Of a stretch of DNA of 64,000 nucleotides, positions 35,351 to 43,416 are shown piece by piece. A model generated the notes under the pieces. That model saw only the letters and a list, made by a program, of their open reading frames with translations, made no database searches and was not told the DNA's origin. The position numbers were made by a program, and so were the translations under genes. Origin of the DNA: Campylobacter sp. MIT 12-8780 (GTDB lineage Bacteria; Campylobacterota; Campylobacteria; Campylobacterales; Campylobacteraceae); assembly GCF_006864535.1 (NCBI RefSeq), contig NZ_QHLL01000011.1, positions 1 through 64,000 of the forward strand, given 5' to 3'. Position 1 is the first letter of the stretch; each line of letters starts with the position of its first letter.

Positions 35351-35590
35351 CTACTCCTCTTGCAGTAAATTTTTAAGCACAAAATGTGTTTTTTCCTCAT
35401 CGCTTTTATACAAAGCTTTGAAATTATCATCAAAGACAAACATTTCAAAGACAAAAAAGATAACAAAAAGCTTGACAAAAATGATTTTCCACAAAATTTT
35501 TCCAAGAGTAAGGTTTGCAAAACCTTGTTTGTAAAACTCAAAAATAGCTTTTAGAACTCTTGAATTTGCCCTAAATATCGCCCAAAGCAT
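35351..35590 (-). CDS. DUF4492 protein of the cyd operon
   Basis: This 79-residue protein matches DUF4492: an amphipathic start (VLKAIFEFYKQGFANLTLG, KILWKI) then one transmembrane helix (IFVKLFVIFFVFEMFVF). The family is typically encoded just upstream of cydA in Campylobacterota and Bacteroidota, as here. Its stop codon lies two bases before the cydA ATG, so the two are coupled. The role is unknown; assembly or stabilisation of the oxidase is plausible. There is only a weak ribosome-binding site. Confidence 0.88.
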   Translation of the reverse strand: MLWAIFRANSRVLKAIFEFYKQGFANLTLGKILWKIIFVKLFVIFFVFEMFVFDDNFKALYKSDEEKTHFVLKNLLQEE

Positions 35591-35627
35591 TATTTATCGC
35601 CTTTATTGTGAAAAATTTAAAATGTAG

Positions 35628-35633
35628 ATTATA
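35628..35633 (-). promoter_or_regulatory. -10 box of the cyd operon
   Basis: The minus strand reads GTCTATAATCTACA, 38 bases upstream of the DUF4492 start. The 213-base gap to the divergent LOG gene also holds that gene's promoter and is otherwise AT-rich without further clear motifs. Confidence 0.55.
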
Positions 35634-35765
35634 GACAATTAAACTTAAAAAATAACTTATAAATAAATATTAAATGATTAAAACTTAAAGATTTATTTTC
35701 TTGCTTATAAATTTTTATTTTAAAATTCAAAAAGCCCTTTAATGATTTTTTATAAATTTTTTAGC

Positions 35766-35771
35766 TACAAT
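35766..35771 (+). promoter_or_regulatory. -10 box of the LOG-mnmA operon
   Basis: TTTTTTAGCTACAATC gives TACAAT 33 bases before the start at 35804. An AT-rich run precedes it in place of a -35. Confidence 0.55.
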
Positions 35772-35803
35772 CAACGCTTATTTTTTAACGCAAGAGGTAA
35801 AAA

Positions 35804-36445
35804 ATGACAGATTATATCAATGATGATTTAGAGCAATTCAACTCTATCATAAAACTTCACAAGCCCATAACTTTCTTTGGTTCAGCGCGTCTGAAAAAAG
35901 GCAGTTTTTACTACGAGCAGGCTAAAAATTTAGCTTTTAAATGCGTTGAAGAAGGTTTTAGTGTCATTACTGGAGGAGGTGGTGGCATAATGATGGGTGC
36001 TAATGAAGGGGCATTTTATGCTAAAAACAAACTTGGCTTAGAGGGCGAAAAATCCATAGGTTTTAATATTTTTTTACCATTTGAGCAAAAGTTAAACGAC
36101 TTTTTAGGATATAATATGACTTTTAAAAGCTTAGCCATTCGCAAAATGGCTCTTATTGAAAAGAGCATTGCTTTTGTGATCTTCCCCGGCGGCTATGGAA
36201 CACTTGATGAGCTTCTTGAAGTGCTAACCTTAAAGCAACTTGGTTTTAAAGAAGTTCCTATTTTTGTTGTTGGGAAAGAATTTTGGCAGGGTTTTGATGA
36301 GTTTGTCAGGCATTCTTTACTTAAAAACGAAATGATTTCAAATGATGATATTTTTCAGTATGAGATACTTGACGACTTGGATTTGATTATCAAAAAATTA
36401 AAGGAAAATGATGAAAATTTTAGTCGCCATGAGCGGAGGAGTTGA
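35804..36445 (+). CDS. LOG-family (TIGR00730) nucleotide-binding protein
   Basis: This 213-residue Rossmann-fold protein carries the LOG signatures: [14 protein letters not shown] (phosphate-binding glycine loop) and [18 protein letters not shown] proteins hydrolyse nucleoside 5'-monophosphates, releasing the base; in bacteria they are often misnamed lysine decarboxylase. The gene overlaps mnmA by 35 bases. An AAGAGGTAAAAA site precedes the ATG. Confidence 0.92.
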   Translation: MTDYINDDLEQFNSIIKLHKPITFFGSARLKKGSFYYEQAKNLAFKCVEEGFSVITGGGGGIMMGANEGAFYAKNKLGLEGEKSIGFNIFLPFEQKLNDFLGYNMTFKSLAIRKMALIEKSIAFVIFPGGYGTLDELLEVLTLKQLGFKEVPIFVVGKEFWQGFDEFVRHSLLKNEMISNDDIFQYEILDDLDLIIKKLKENDENFSRHERRS

Positions 36446-37427
36446 TAGCACCATAACCGCTTACACACTTCTTAAACAAGGGCATGAGGTTGAGGGCTGT
36501 TATATGAAACTGCATGGCAAGCCCGGTTATCATGAAGAAAATATCGCCAAAGTCGAAAGAGTAGCGAAATTTTTAGGTATAAAACACCACATTTTAGACT
36601 TACAAGAAGACTTTAAAAAGGCCGTGTATATGCCCTTTGTTAATACCTATAAAGAAGGTAAAACACCTAATCCTTGTGCGTGGTGTAACCGCTTTATCAA
36701 ACTTGGTAAGCTTTTAGAATTTGCAAAAAGCTTAGGCTGTGAAAAACTTGCTACAGGACATTATGCGCGCATTGAAGATGGTTTTATAAAAGTAGCTGTT
36801 GATGAGAGCAAAGATCAAAGTTATTTTCTTGCTTCAGCTGATAAAGACGCCCTGCCTTATCTTATCTTTCCTTTAGGAGAGCAAAGAAAAGAACAAGTTA
36901 AAGCTTATGCAGCAAGCATAAAAGAGCTTCAAAGCTTTGCGACACAAAAAGAAAGTGCTGAAATTTGCTTTGTTGAGGATACTTATGTGCAGGTTTTAGA
37001 GCAATTCATGGATACAAAAATTCCCGGCGAAGTGCTTGATAGCAGCGGTAAAGTCGTAGGTAAGCATGAAGGCTATATGCACTATACTATAGGCAAAAGA
37101 CGTGGTTTTGAAGTAAAGGGCGCGCATGAGCCACACTTTGTCTTAAAAATCAACGCAGATAAAAATCAAATCGTAGTCGGCAAGAAAGAAGAGCTTAAAA
37201 TCAAGGAATTTGAGCTTGATAAAATCAATCTTTTCTTAGACGCAAAAGAGCTTGATTGTGAAGTAAAAATCCGCTACCGAAGTAAAGCCACGCCTTGTGT
37301 GGTAAAAATAGCAGATGATGGCAGTGCAAAAATAGAACTTAAAGAAGAAGTATATGGGCTTGCAAGCGGACAAATGGCTGTTTTTTACGATAAGGACAGA
37401 GTTCTTGCAAGTGGGTTCATATCATAA
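36411..37427 (+). CDS. mnmA: MnmA, tRNA-specific 2-thiouridylase
   Basis: This makes 2-thiouridine at the wobble position of Lys, Glu and Gln tRNAs. The 338 residues match the C. jejuni length. The PP-loop ATP-binding motif is [13 protein letters not shown]. The catalytic cysteines are in NPCAWCNRF and in SAEICFVED, and LATGHYARI and GKRRGF are conserved. Two tandem ATGs occur; the second (36411) is five bases from AAGGA and gives the usual [13 protein letters not shown] start. It lies inside the 3' end of the LOG gene. Confidence 0.96.
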   Translation: MKILVAMSGGVDSTITAYTLLKQGHEVEGCYMKLHGKPGYHEENIAKVERVAKFLGIKHHILDLQEDFKKAVYMPFVNTYKEGKTPNPCAWCNRFIKLGKLLEFAKSLGCEKLATGHYARIEDGFIKVAVDESKDQSYFLASADKDALPYLIFPLGEQRKEQVKAYAASIKELQSFATQKESAEICFVEDTYVQVLEQFMDTKIPGEVLDSSGKVVGKHEGYMHYTIGKRRGFEVKGAHEPHFVLKINADKNQIVVGKKEELKIKEFELDKINLFLDAKELDCEVKIRYRSKATPCVVKIADDGSAKIELKEEVYGLASGQMAVFYDKDRVLASGFIS

Positions 37428-37449
37428 ATTTAAACTTTTTAAAGCAAAA

Positions 37450-37478
37450 TTCAAAGAAGCCGAAAAAACTTCTTTGAA
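37450..37478 (-). terminator. Terminator between mnmA and the nitroreductase gene
   Basis: Perfect 10-bp arms TTCAAAGAAG and CTTCTTTGAA with a 9-base loop. On the minus strand TTTTGCTTT follows the stem. It lies 14 bases beyond the nitroreductase stop and 23 beyond mnmA, so it can serve both convergent genes. Confidence 0.6.
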
Positions 37479-37491
37479 ATTCAAGCCTTAC

Positions 37492-38169
37492 TTAAATAAA
37501 CTGCACGACAGCCTCAAAATCTTGTCTTGTTTTTGCTCGTTTTGGAGGATTTGCCCTATAACCTAAAGCAAGGCAAACAGCTACCCCAAAATGCGTGCTA
37601 TCAATGAGCTTTTCATCAGCTAAAAGCTTTTCAACGCCTTCTTGATCAAAGCCCTCTATGGCAAGGCTATCAAGCCCAAGCAAAGCTGCTGCACTCATTA
37701 CATTACCAAGGGCGATATAACATTGTTTGCATGCCCAATCAAACACCGCCTTTTCATTACCAAAGATACGAAAATTATTTTTTTGGAAATTCGTGCAAAA
37801 TTCGCTTTTAATCTTTTGAATTTCATCAGGTAATTTTTGCACATCTTGCATCATATGTCTAACATGCTCGCCATCTGGCTTCATATCGATATTTTTTCGT
37901 GCTAAGATAATGATAAAATCACTTGCATTTTTTAAGGCATCAACCCCACCCCAAACTATAGGTTCAAGCTTTTCTCTTAAAGCCTTATCTTTAATCACAA
38001 GAAATTTCCAAGGCTCAAAACCAAAAGAACTCGGACTTAAACGAGCCACCTCTAAAAGAGTGTTTAAATCTTTTTCACTGAGTTTTTTTGTGCCATCAAA
38101 GCCGTTGCTATTGCATGCGTGGCGAAAATTTGAAAACTCAATGATTTTTTCATTGTCTAAAAAACGCAT
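37492..38169 (-). CDS. NAD(P)H-dependent nitroreductase family protein
   Basis: This FMN-dependent oxidoreductase of the NfsB/RdxA type has 225 residues. EVARLSPSSFGFEPWKFLVI near residue 50 is the FMN-binding signature, and the C-terminus has VAVCLALGYRA with nearby basic residues. The family reduces nitroaromatics and quinones; the Campylobacter RdxA relative activates metronidazole, but identity with RdxA is not certain. It is transcribed away from an HxlR regulator, a pairing common for redox-responsive reductases, with a perfect 34-bp inverted repeat between them. Confidence 0.88.
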   Translation of the reverse strand: MRFLDNEKIIEFSNFRHACNSNGFDGTKKLSEKDLNTLLEVARLSPSSFGFEPWKFLVIKDKALREKLEPIVWGGVDALKNASDFIIILARKNIDMKPDGEHVRHMMQDVQKLPDEIQKIKSEFCTNFQKNNFRIFGNEKAVFDWACKQCYIALGNVMSAAALLGLDSLAIEGFDQEGVEKLLADEKLIDSTHFGVAVCLALGYRANPPKRAKTRQDFEAVVQFI

Positions 38170-38207
38170 TATTTCTCCTTTGTGAAACTAAATATTTTAA
38201 GTTTTTA

Positions 38208-38213
38208 ATTATA
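38208..38213 (-). promoter_or_regulatory. -10 box of the nitroreductase gene
   Basis: The minus strand reads GCTTGTTATAATT, an extended -10 (TGT-TATAAT) 39 bases before the start codon. Confidence 0.6.
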
Positions 38214-38260
38214 ACAAGCAAAGATATAAAAAACAAGAACGCACAAAAAAGATACACAAG

Positions 38261-38294
38261 GATATAAATTTTATTTAGGTATAAAATTTATATC
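38261..38294. promoter_or_regulatory. Perfect 34-bp inverted repeat between divergent genes, likely operator
   Basis: Arms GATATAAATTTTAT (38261-38274) and ATAAAATTTATATC (38281-38294) match over all 14 positions, with spacer TTAGGT. It lies 47 bases upstream of the nitroreductase -10 and 41 bases upstream of the HxlR -10. It is the best candidate for the HxlR regulator's binding site. Confidence 0.6.
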
Positions 38295-38335
38295 TTATTA
38301 AAGGCTTATTTTAAGGAACTTATGCTAAAATAAAC

Positions 38336-38341
38336 TCTTTT
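38336..38341 (+). promoter_or_regulatory. -10 box of the HxlR-fmt-birA-parAB operon
   Basis: TTATGCTAAAATAAAC gives an extended -10 (TGC-TAAAAT) with the HxlR gene starting 15 bases downstream of the box, so the leader would be short. Confidence 0.5.
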
Positions 38342-38356
38342 TAAAAAAGGCTAAAA

Positions 38357-38704
38357 ATGTCAAAGAAAATGATGAAAAACACAGAATTATTATGCGATAC
38401 TTTAACCTGCCCTGTTGAGACAACTTTAAGCTTAATCAGTGGAAAATATAAAGCCGTGATACTTTTTTATCTTTTTGGAGGAAAAAAACGTTTTAATGAG
38501 CTTAAGCGTCTAATGCCAAGTGTTACGCACAGAACTTTAACCTTGCAACTTAGAGACTTAGAAAAAGATAAACTCATCACAAGAAAAATTTATGCTCAAA
38601 TTCCACCAAAGGTTGAATACAAGCTTACCAAACTTGGTTTATCGCTTGAACCTATCATTGAAGCGATGCGAATTTGGGGTGTGGATTATAAAGGAAAAAA
38701 ATGA
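38357..38704 (+). CDS. HxlR/MarR-like winged-helix regulator
   Basis: This 115-residue HxlR-family regulator has CPVETTLSLISGKYKAVILFYL at residues 13-33, KRFNELKRLMPSVTHRTLTLQL as the recognition region and RKIYAQIPPKVEYKLT as the wing. A conserved cysteine (Cys-18) in the N-terminal block is the redox-sensing residue in several family members. It is divergent from the nitroreductase gene and overlaps fmt by 4 bases (ATGA), so a local redox regulator is cotranscribed with translation-initiation genes. Confidence 0.9.
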   Translation: MSKKMMKNTELLCDTLTCPVETTLSLISGKYKAVILFYLFGGKKRFNELKRLMPSVTHRTLTLQLRDLEKDKLITRKIYAQIPPKVEYKLTKLGLSLEPIIEAMRIWGVDYKGKK

Positions 38705-39615
38705 GTAAAAACATAGTATTTATGGGAACTCCAGAGTATGCAGCAAGGATTTTAGAAGAACTTATTCAAACCGGTTTTAATATACTAACTGTTATTACTC
38801 AGCAAGATAAGGCTGTAGGCAGAAAGCAAATTCTTACTCAAAGTGCGGTAAAAACACTTGCTTTAAAGCATAATTTAAAGGTTTTAACCCCAAAAAGTCT
38901 TAAAGATGAGATTTTTCAAGAGCTGTTAAGAAAGTTAGATATTGATTTTATCGTTGTGGCTGCATATGGAAAAATCTTGCCAAAAAGCATTTTAGAGCTT
39001 GCACCTTGTATCAATCTACACGCCTCGCTTTTACCAAAATACCGCGGGGCAAGTCCTATACAAAGTGCAATTTTAAACGGCGATGAAAAAAGCGGGGTTT
39101 GCACTATGCTTATGGACGAAGGACTTGATACAGGTGCTATTTTACAAAGCCTTGAGTGTGATATTAAAGATAAAAATGCCTTGCTTGTCTTTGAAGAGCT
39201 AGGCGAACTTGCCGCAAAGCTTTGTGTAAAAACCTTAAATGAATTTCAAAGCCTTCACCCACAAATTCAAGATGAAAGCAAGGCTAGCTTTTGCACGAAA
39301 ATCAAAAAAGAAGATGGACTTATTGATATAAAAGAGCAAACAGCAAGGGATATTTATCAACAATATCTTGCCTTTTATAACTGGCCTCAAATTTTTTTAA
39401 ACAATGGCTTAAAGCTCGTTGAAATAGAGCTTGTTAGCGAAGATGAAAAGCACCAAGGCGCTCAAATTTTAAGCCTAGAAAAAGATGCTTTTTTATTAGC
39501 ATGTAAAAATGGAGTTTTAAGGATAAAAAAACTTCAAGAAGCTGGTAAAAAAGTGCTTGATGCAAGAACTTATCTTAATGGAAAAAGGTTGAAAAGTGGA
39601 GATTATTTGTATTGA
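38701..39615 (+). CDS. fmt: Fmt, methionyl-tRNA formyltransferase
   Basis: This formylates initiator Met-tRNA using 10-formyl-tetrahydrofolate. The 304 residues have the FMGTPEYAARILEELI N-terminus, the folate-binding SLLPKYRGASPIQSAI motif with the preceding NLHAS active-site region, and a C-terminal OB-like domain. Its ATG overlaps the HxlR stop, and its end overlaps birA by 20 bases. Confidence 0.96.
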   Translation: MSKNIVFMGTPEYAARILEELIQTGFNILTVITQQDKAVGRKQILTQSAVKTLALKHNLKVLTPKSLKDEIFQELLRKLDIDFIVVAAYGKILPKSILELAPCINLHASLLPKYRGASPIQSAILNGDEKSGVCTMLMDEGLDTGAILQSLECDIKDKNALLVFEELGELAAKLCVKTLNEFQSLHPQIQDESKASFCTKIKKEDGLIDIKEQTARDIYQQYLAFYNWPQIFLNNGLKLVEIELVSEDEKHQGAQILSLEKDAFLLACKNGVLRIKKLQEAGKKVLDARTYLNGKRLKSGDYLY

Positions 39616-40231
39616 AAGTATAGCTTCAACACATCTTTATATGTGTGAAGCGGTGCGAAATGCTACAATCAATAAAAACTTAGCCCTTTATGCTTTAGAG
39701 CAAACCGGAGGCATAGGCAGCAGGGAAAATGAATGGCATAGCACAAAAGGCAATTTGCACTTAAATTTTTGCTTGAGCTTAGAGGATTTACCTCAGGATT
39801 TGCCTTTATCTTCAGTAAGTATTTATTTTAGCTTTATTTTAAAAGAGCTTTTAAGCGAGCAAGGCTCAAAAATTTGGCTGAAGTGGCCAAATGATCTTTA
39901 TATAGCTGATAAAAAAATCGGCGGTATGATGAGTGCAAGGATAAGAGACTTCATCGTTGTTGGTGTGGGTATAAATATCAAAACTGCTCCAGCTGGGGCT
40001 GGACTTTTGGATATAGATATTGATTTAAAGGACTTTATAGAACTTTTTATCAAAGAAATTCAAAAAAAAATTTTATGGAAGCAAATTTTTAGCAAGTATG
40101 TGATAGAATTTGAAAAATCAAAACCATTTAGCGTTCATCATGAAGGCAAAAAACTCCCTTTAAAAGAGGCTTTGCTTTATGAAGACGGAAGCATTTTACT
40201 TGACAATAAAAGGATATATAGTTTAAGATGA
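39596..40231 (+). CDS. birA: BirA, biotin-protein ligase
   Basis: This attaches biotin to acetyl-CoA carboxylase BCCP. The 211 residues form the catalytic domain only; there is no N-terminal DNA-binding domain, so it is not a repressor. TGGIGSRENEWHS corresponds to the biotin-binding GRGRxGR..W loop in a diverged form, and KWPNDLYIADKKIGGMM holds the catalytic Lys region. The start is GTG, in the fmt end. It overlaps parA by 4 bases. Confidence 0.92.
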   Translation: MEIICIESIASTHLYMCEAVRNATINKNLALYALEQTGGIGSRENEWHSTKGNLHLNFCLSLEDLPQDLPLSSVSIYFSFILKELLSEQGSKIWLKWPNDLYIADKKIGGMMSARIRDFIVVGVGINIKTAPAGAGLLDIDIDLKDFIELFIKEIQKKILWKQIFSKYVIEFEKSKPFSVHHEGKKLPLKEALLYEDGSILLDNKRIYSLR

Positions 40232-41013
40232 GTGAGATCATTACCATAGCCAATCAAAAAGGTGGCGTAGGCAAAACCACAACAGCGATAAATTTAGCAG
40301 CAAGTTTAGCAGTAGCCGAAAAAAAGGTGCTTTTAGTTGATGTTGATCCTCAAGCAAATGCTACAACAGGACTTGGATTTAATAGAAATAATTACGAATA
40401 CAATATTTATCATGTTTTTACAGGACGCAAAAAAATCAGTGATATTATCTTAAAAACTGAACTTCCAAAACTTGATCTAGCTCCTTCAAATATAGGACTT
40501 GTAGGCATAGAACAAGAACTTGCCAAAGATGAAAGCATAGAACGTAAAATCGTGCTTAAAAATCAACTTAAAGAAGTCGTTGATGCGTATGATTTTATCA
40601 TCATTGACTCTCCCCCGGCACTTGGAAGCATCACCGTGAATGCTTTTGCAGCAAGTGATAGCGTGATCATACCTATACAATGTGAATTTTATGCTCTTGA
40701 GGGCGTGGCTATGGTGCTTAATACCATTAAAATCATCAAAAAAAGTATCAATCCAAAGCTTAAAATCAGAGGCTTTTTACCGACTATGTATAGCTCTCAA
40801 AACAACCTTTCTAAGGATACAGTTGAGGACTTAAAACAAAATTTCAAAGAGCAGCTTTTTACGATTAATGGTGATGAGAATGATTTTATCATCATTCCAC
40901 GCAATGTTAAATTAGCTGAAAGCCCAAGTTTTGGCAAACCTATCATACTTTATGATATCAAATCACCCGGCTCGCTTGCGTATCAAAACTTAGCGTATTC
41001 TATATTAGGATAA
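40228..41013 (+). CDS. parA: ParA/Soj, chromosome-partitioning ATPase
   Basis: This Walker-type ATPase (261 residues) has the deviant P-loop ANQKGGVGKTTTAINLAASL at the N-terminus, DVDPQANATTGLG (switch) and FIIIDSPPALGSIT (Walker B). With ParB it segregates replicated origins. Its ATG overlaps the birA stop. parB follows after 3 bases. No perfect parS-like 16-bp palindrome was seen in the window. Confidence 0.96.
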   Translation: MSEIITIANQKGGVGKTTTAINLAASLAVAEKKVLLVDVDPQANATTGLGFNRNNYEYNIYHVFTGRKKISDIILKTELPKLDLAPSNIGLVGIEQELAKDESIERKIVLKNQLKEVVDAYDFIIIDSPPALGSITVNAFAASDSVIIPIQCEFYALEGVAMVLNTIKIIKKSINPKLKIRGFLPTMYSSQNNLSKDTVEDLKQNFKEQLFTINGDENDFIIIPRNVKLAESPSFGKPIILYDIKSPGSLAYQNLAYSILG

Positions 41014-41016
41014 AAA

Positions 41017-41862
41017 ATGGCAAAAAGAAGTGCTTTAGGTAGAGGTTTAAGCAGTATTTTAGGTGATGTTGATGAAGCTTATAGCAAAGAACTCGGACTT
41101 GATCGTAGCAGAGTTGAAGAAATCAGCCTTGAACTTATCAGCGCAAATCCTTACCAGCCAAGAAAGCATTTTGATGAAGATGCCTTAGATGATTTAGCCA
41201 AATCCATACAAACTTACGGGCTGCTTCAACCCATCATCGTTTTTAAAAAAGAAAACGAAAACTATGTTTTAATCGCTGGAGAGCGCCGTTTTAGGGCATG
41301 TCAAAGACTAAAAATGCCTACAATTAAGGCTTTGGTTGCTGAAGTAGAAGAAGAAAAATTAAGAGAACTTGCCTTAATCGAAAACATACAAAGAGAAGAT
41401 TTAAATCCTATAGAACTCGCAAATTCTTACAAAGATTTAATCGAACATTATAAGATCACCCAAGAAGAGCTTTCAAATAAGGTGCATAAATCACGCTCAC
41501 AGATCACAAACACTTTGAGATTGCTTCAGCTTAGTAAAGATACTCAAAAGCTTATCGCTGAAGGCAAAATTTCTCAAGGACATGCCAAAATCATGGTTGG
41601 ACTTGATAATAAAGACGAGAAACTACTTATTGATACAATTTTAGGACAAAAATTAAGCGTAAGAGATGCTGAAAAAATAGCACAAAAAATGAAAAAAAAT
41701 GAAACAAATCACGAAATAGATCAAGAGCTTAACCAAGAACTTGAAAAATTCAAAATCAAACTTAAAAAGCTAAATATCTCACACAAAGCAAAGCACGAAC
41801 AAATCACACTTTATTTAAGCGATCTTGAAAAAATTAAACAATTAAACAAATTATTACAATAA
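41017..41862 (+). CDS. parB: ParB/Spo0J, chromosome-partitioning CTPase
   Basis: The 281 residues carry the N-terminal ParB/sulfiredoxin domain with LIAGERRFRAC (CTP-binding box II) and ENIQREDLNPIE, then the helix-turn-helix NKVHKSRSQITNTLRLLQLS. The C-terminal dimerisation region is charged. It binds parS sites near the origin and loads SMC. It directly follows parA. Confidence 0.96.
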   Translation: MAKRSALGRGLSSILGDVDEAYSKELGLDRSRVEEISLELISANPYQPRKHFDEDALDDLAKSIQTYGLLQPIIVFKKENENYVLIAGERRFRACQRLKMPTIKALVAEVEEEKLRELALIENIQREDLNPIELANSYKDLIEHYKITQEELSNKVHKSRSQITNTLRLLQLSKDTQKLIAEGKISQGHAKIMVGLDNKDEKLLIDTILGQKLSVRDAEKIAQKMKKNETNHEIDQELNQELEKFKIKLKKLNISHKAKHEQITLYLSDLEKIKQLNKLLQ

Positions 41863-41871
41863 ATTTACATA

Positions 41872-41896
41872 AAATTTAATATTTTTTAGATACAAT
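41872..41896 (+). promoter_or_regulatory. Promoter of the ATP synthase operon
   Basis: An 18-base AT-rich element (41872-41889) is followed by A and the -10 box TACAAT (41891-41896). The same 18 bases and the same -10 spacing occur before pal at 50571. The ATG of the first gene lies 41 bases after the start of the -10 in both cases. Confidence 0.65.
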
Positions 41897-41931
41897 GTTA
41901 AAATTAACTCAAAATTTTAAAAAGGCAAAAG

Positions 41932-42357
41932 ATGTTTGATGATGTTCGTTTATCCATAATGCTCGCTACTTTTATCATTTTTTTGGCTATGATTATAATA
42001 CTCAACAGCCTACTTTATAAGCCTTTGCTTGAATTTATTGATCAAAGAAATAAGTCTATAGAAAGCGATGAAAAAAAAGTCAAGCAAAACTCAGAAGAAA
42101 TGTCAAATTTCAACGATGAATTTGATAAAATCAAACAAAGCACACGAGAAGAAATTAATGCTATAAAACAAAAAGCACTCAATGAAGCAAAGCAAGAAGC
42201 TGAAAAAGAACTTGAAAATAAAAAGCAAGAACTTGAACAAAAAATGCAAATTTTTTACGCTCAGCTTGCTCAAGATAGAGCAAATTTCGAACAAGAGTTA
42301 AAAATTAGTCTTCCAGCATGGCAAGAAGCTTTGAAGAATAATTTAAAAAATATATAA
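41932..42357 (+). CDS. atpF': ATP synthase b' subunit
   Basis: This is the peripheral-stalk b' subunit (141 residues). A transmembrane helix (about residues 8-28, IMLATFIIFLAMIIILNSLLY) is followed by a long charged coiled coil. Two b-type genes (b' and b) stand side by side in Epsilonproteobacteria and cyanobacteria. It starts the atpF'FHAGDC operon; the a and c subunit genes are not in this window, as is usual for Campylobacter. Confidence 0.93.
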   Translation: MFDDVRLSIMLATFIIFLAMIIILNSLLYKPLLEFIDQRNKSIESDEKKVKQNSEEMSNFNDEFDKIKQSTREEINAIKQKALNEAKQEAEKELENKKQELEQKMQIFYAQLAQDRANFEQELKISLPAWQEALKNNLKNI

Positions 42358-42373
42358 ACACTAAGGAAAAATG

Positions 42374-42880
42374 ATGAAAAAGATAGGTTTTGCATTGGCT
42401 TTTTTACCCCTTGCCCTTTTTGCTGCGCCAAGCGGAAGTGGGGAATATGATATAATTCCTCGAACAATTAACTTTTTGATCTTTGCGGCTATTTTGTTTT
42501 ATTTTCTCGCTCGCCCAGCAAAAGAATTTTATAACAATAGAATCGCTAAAATCGCAACAAGACTAGAAGAAATTCAAAACAAAGTTCTAGAAAGTAAAAA
42601 CAAAAAGCTTGAAACGATCAAAAAACTTGAAGATGCAAAAAAAGAAGCTATTGTGGCTATTAACACAGCTAAAAAAGAAGCCGAACTTTTAGCAATCAAA
42701 CTAAAAAATGATACAAAAAATGATATAGCTTTGCTTGAAAAGCATTTTGAAGAACAAAAAGTGTATGAGCAAAGAAGAATGCAAAAAGAAGTTATTGCTA
42801 AAACTTTAAATCAAATGTTTAGCGAATGCAAACTAAAGCAAGATGAAATTTTAGATATCATGCTTAAAAAGGTGTCTTAA
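42374..42880 (+). CDS. atpF: ATP synthase b subunit
   Basis: The peripheral-stalk b subunit (168 residues). Residues 2-18 resemble a signal peptide (KKIGFALAFLPLALFAAPS), typical of this clade, and the membrane helix is TINFLIFAAILFYFLARPA. The rest is a coiled coil that dimerises with b' and binds the delta subunit. Two ATGs are in tandem; the second (42374) is six bases after AAGGA. It is two bases before atpH. Confidence 0.93.
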   Translation: MKKIGFALAFLPLALFAAPSGSGEYDIIPRTINFLIFAAILFYFLARPAKEFYNNRIAKIATRLEEIQNKVLESKNKKLETIKKLEDAKKEAIVAINTAKKEAELLAIKLKNDTKNDIALLEKHFEEQKVYEQRRMQKEVIAKTLNQMFSECKLKQDEILDIMLKKVS

Positions 42881-42882
42881 CA

Positions 42883-43404
42883 ATGGAAAATCTAATTGCA
42901 AAAAAATACGCCAAAGCCATATTAGAACGAAAAGATTCTAAGGAATTTTACGAGCTTTTATCACAGCTTAGTCCAGCTTTTGCTCTACCTAAATTTAAAA
43001 TGATTTTAGAATCAAGCGAATATAAAAAAGGTCAAAAGCTAGAAATTATAATGTCTTTTTTTCAAAGCGTGAAACCAAGTTTTGAAAATTTTATCCGCCT
43101 TTTAACACAAAATTCAAGACTTACACTTATCCCAAAAATAGTTGAAGAACTGCGAAAACAAGAAGCTTTGAAAGCTCAAATTTATACAGGTATAGTGTAT
43201 TCTGAACAAGCTTTAGAACAAAACAAAATTAACGATTTGGAAAAAAAATTAAGCGAAAAATTTAAGGTAAGTATAAAACTAGAAAATCAAATCACTAAAA
43301 CTCAAGGGATAAAAATAAGTCTTGAAGAATTAGGATATGAAATTTCTTTTTCTATACAGAGTTTGCAAACAAAAATGAGTGATTATATACTCAAAACACT
43401 ATAA
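42883..43404 (+). CDS. atpH: ATP synthase delta subunit
   Basis: The delta subunit (173 residues) caps the F1 head and links it to the b/b' stalk. The N-terminal helical domain begins IAKKYAKAIL, and the C-terminal half has the SIKLENQITKTQGIKISL block common to the family. It lies between atpF and atpA with a 2-base gap upstream. Confidence 0.94.
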   Translation: MENLIAKKYAKAILERKDSKEFYELLSQLSPAFALPKFKMILESSEYKKGQKLEIIMSFFQSVKPSFENFIRLLTQNSRLTLIPKIVEELRKQEALKAQIYTGIVYSEQALEQNKINDLEKKLSEKFKVSIKLENQITKTQGIKISLEELGYEISFSIQSLQTKMSDYILKTL

Positions 43405-43416
43405 AGGAGAATGTGT

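Noticed and set aside
40228-41862. parS site near parAB
   Set aside because: Looked for a 16-bp ParB-type palindrome around parA and parB and saw none by eye; absence here does not exclude sites near the origin.
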